Source of the DNA: Rhynochetos jubatus
Lineage: Eukaryota > Chordata > Aves > Eurypygiformes > Rhynochetidae
NCBI GenBank assembly: GCA_027574665.1
Contig: CM050653.1
Coordinates: 15,584,664-15,648,663, forward strand
Direction: 5' to 3'
Length of the DNA stretch: 64,000 bases
Shown here: positions 61,161 to 64,000 of the stretch, piece after piece
How positions within the stretch are numbered: the first letter of the stretch is position 1
How the letters are laid out: every line of letters starts with the position of its first letter
The notes under the pieces: generated by a model
The model's input: the letters and a program-made list of their open reading frames with translations, nothing else
What the model was told of the DNA's origin: nothing
The model's database searches: none
Translations under genes and position numbers: made by a program

Positions 61161-64000
61161 TCCTTACCCAGCAGTTTGCTAAGATTTGCTACATGATATA
61201 TTGTGCAAAGCTCAATGTTATTCTTTTTCCTTCGCCTTAACTGGCCTCTAATAAAATACGTATGCCACCCCTTGCATATCTATGTCTTAAAAATGTGTCA
61301 CCCACCCATATTTTTTGGAGACAGTAAGACAGCAATAAAAATATTTTTTCTGGATGCTAAAAGACACTGCAGAATAAATAGAGAGGAAGTAATTACTATG
61401 TAGAAACAGCTAGCATCTTGCAATATGCTTTCAAGGGAAAGAAATTGACTGTAGAAGTAGGAACAACAGGAGCTTTTTTTACATGAACATTTCTCTCCTA
61501 GAAAAAAATGCACACTTGAGATACTCCTCATTTCTTGTAAGTTAAGACCCAATTCCTATAGCAAGTCTGCTCCCAGGCTCGTACTTACCAATAAAGGCAG
61601 TCACATTGCAACACAGGCAATTAGCAAAGGTTGTGGGTTTGGATAAGGCCCTAAGATTGGTTTTCCAGAAGAGATATGCTTTTTAATCTGAATGAAAGTG
61701 AACAACATTTGAAAAAAGAGCTAGCAACGTATTGCAGTGAGTCAAGGCTAAAACTGGTCATGGAAAAGAAATGTCATGATTTCAGGTTTGGAGACAGCTG
61801 TCTATCTCGGATCACAGCCATACAGCATGCAATAACTTACAAAATCACTTGCATCCTCTAAAATAAATACCAGATGTTTGTTTATCATACGTGCAGAAAG
61901 TTAAATGTCAAATAATTGCAGGGAAATGCATTTGATGTTCATCTTCAAAAGTACTGTTTTTCATCACCACCTCTCTCCACAGTTCATTTTAACTTGAAAC
62001 ACAAGTCCTTGAAACAGAAAAGGACAAGAAGCCCAAACCAAAAAGCTAGTTATTAAAGATTTGTATTACTATCTCAGACGGAGAAGACTAGATCTAAGAA
62101 AAATGGGTCATGTTAACACTTGGAGACCTCTGTGGAGAGAACATACTAAGGTGACTGGAAATTACACAGATAGCTGGAAACTATGAGAACTCCGACCTGT
62201 GTGGTGACATGGCTGTACTAGAGCTGCTGTCCTGTGCAACAGTTCCTCTAGAGAGCATAGTACAGAAGAGCTGTGTCTTACCACTTGGTATCTTCAGGTT
62301 CCAGTTGTTAATAGCAGTTAATATGGTTGAACATCAGCTCCAAGCAGTCCCTGTGACATTTAGAATGTATATTTTATGCACAGTTTTCATTTTATAGAAG
62401 ATTTTATAGACATTAGAAAGAAAACAAAATACATCACAAGGTGATTAATGAAGGTGAGCTTAACAGCCCCTTAAGGTGTGTCACACAGTTTCCAGTGTAG
62501 TCTTCTACATAATTTATTTCTGTCCCCTCACTTTGAGAAGAATATTGGTAAATTTAGAGCTTGATTTACACACATACTTAGGCACCACAGAGGGGTGCTC
62601 AGTGTTGCAATTCTGTTTGCACGCACCTGGAGAGGAGCAATTCCTCCAGAGGCCACTGCAGCAAACTGTCAAAGGGAAGAAAATGCCTTCAGCTCTACCT
62701 CTCTCCTTGACTGAGACAAGAGTTAGTACTTAAACACTCCAACCCTTCTGCTTCTCTGCTGCTTAACCCCACCTTTCTTGTTTGCACTGCTCCTTTCTCA
62801 CAAAACACTGATGGAGAAAGGTTTTGGTTTTTTTCCTCTGTCAGCTTGTGAGCAAACACCCACTGGCATGTGGCAGGTCGGGGCTTACAGCTTGCTTTTG
62901 CAAGGAGTTTAGAGCTGTGGCACGCAGCTGAACACTCCAGCCAACAGTCTCCGGGTGCTCCAGGAGAGGACTGCTGTTGACATACTTCCAGTTTTCAAGA
63001 AGTACGTAAAGATTTGCTGATCCAGAGAGAGAACATCTATGTGAAGAAATGTTCTCCCTAATGACAAGAGATGCCCCCCTCCTCCTGTACTTGTATTACA
63101 CAGTTACTGGAGCCAGGATCGCTAATGAAGTTGCCTCTTCCTGGCCCTTAGGCAATAAATCAGAGGCTTTCCCAGATTCTCTCTCCTAGTGAGCTGTTAA
63201 ATTCTGGCAGGAGAATTTCTGCCTACCTTTTGGATTCTGCCAGGTTTTACACACGAAGGTGATGTTTAAATCCTTTGCGTGTTTAGGACTCACTTCAGGG
63301 CAGTGGGATAGATGCTGTAGGATATTCAGTGCCCCGAGAGTTAAGGACATATATTGAATACTGGCATTTGGGACTGAGCAAAATTTGGGCACCTGAAGTT
63401 CTTTGATGGGACAAGACCAAATGGTCAGTGACTGGTAACTGTAATTGTTACCTCAGGCATGAACTAAACAAACCTTCTCCTACACCCCCGATGTTAAATT
63501 TTGACTTGGCTTCAAATACCTAGAACTCTTGTAGTAGGCCATTGCTTGACTTTATTCACAATGAAGTACTTAGTGTATATTAAAAAGCCCCTACTAGAAT
63601 AATTTCAAATCAGTTGGAACGGTACAGGCTTGGGACCCTAATCATTTCAAAACTGAAGAGCTGTTTCAAATTGTGAGAGAAGCAGATCATTTAAATAACT
63701 TAGCTCTGCACTCCCTCAGACTTCCAGATTTTCAAGTGCACTTCAGCCTGGAAGTGAATGTGGTATTGGACATAACTCAGTGCAGCACACTTTACAATCA
63801 GCAGAGTACAGTTTGGAGAGCATTTGAAGTTAAGCTGAGATTGCTCAGCGCAATGATGCCCAAATTCCCCCATTAACTTTCAGATTGCAACAATCTAACA
63901 TCTGAGACTCTCTAGTTACTTTAAATCACTTGATTGTTTTTGTAAGGTGGTGCTGAGATTTTTTTATTTTTTTTAAGACTGAATTTTTTATCCCGACAAA

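Larger units (their letters stand above)
48377..64000 (+). other. NRP1: NRP1 intron 6 (5' part, at least 15.6 kb)
   Basis: Begins with gtaaaaag. The expected next exon (b1 continuation opening with a VDLGLL-type segment and holding pocket residues S346, T349 and Y353) was not found, so the intron should extend beyond the window. Contents seen: AT run near 49888, a CpG-bearing patch near 51600, A-rich microsatellite at 56463, a possible MIR scrap near 57650, a short TGTATGT-type tandem near 61135 and many short chance ORFs. A frame at 60313-60457 with splice-like borders is discussed as a finding. Confidence 0.85.

Noticed and set aside
1..64000. CRISPR arrays, prokaryotic operons, rRNA, tRNA, viral genes
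   Set aside because: The window is plainly vertebrate intron and exon sequence; no regular spaced repeats, tRNA cloverleaf boxes or viral coding frames were noticed.

Overview
This is a stretch of vertebrate nuclear genome, most likely from a bird. Four coding exons on the + strand translate into consecutive pieces of neuropilin-1 (NRP1). They run from the middle of the first CUB domain (a1), through the second CUB domain (a2), into the start of the first coagulation factor V/VIII (discoidin) domain (b1). The bird assignment rests on four things: A/T-rich introns with very few recognisable repeats, a 3'-terminal CR1 LINE fragment, old MIR-type SINE remnants, and NRP1 residues that differ mildly from the human protein. 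The exact species cannot be read from the window.

Layout: 1-33611 is the 3' part of intron 2 (human exon numbering). Exon 3 is 33612-33793, exon 4 is 38296-38523, exon 5 is 45318-45473 and exon 6 is 48210-48376. From 48377 to the end is the 5' part of intron 6. All exons have GT/AG boundaries, and the codon phases join without a break (2-1, 1-1, 1-1, 1-0). The 733 coding bases correspond to human residues 84-327 with no insertion or deletion. The signal peptide and first half of a1 lie upstream of the window. The rest of b1, then b2, MAM, transmembrane segment and tail, lie downstream.

About 99% of the window is intron. It holds one CR1 fragment, three or four MIR-like SINE remnants, several heavily decayed copies of what looks like an ancient amniote palindromic repeat, some microsatellites and homopolymers (including a 20-base G run), and a few CpG-bearing, homeodomain-motif-rich patches that are candidate conserved enhancers. 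I found no second gene, RNA gene, retrogene or intact mobile element. The many short open frames look like chance ORFs in introns.

No undescribed biological system is evident. The points most worth checking are the loss of the human Asn300 glycosylation sequon beside the VEGF/CendR pocket, the two frame-neutral (skippable) CUB a2 exons, the candidate enhancers in intron 2, a possible cryptic exon in intron 6, and the palindromic repeat family.
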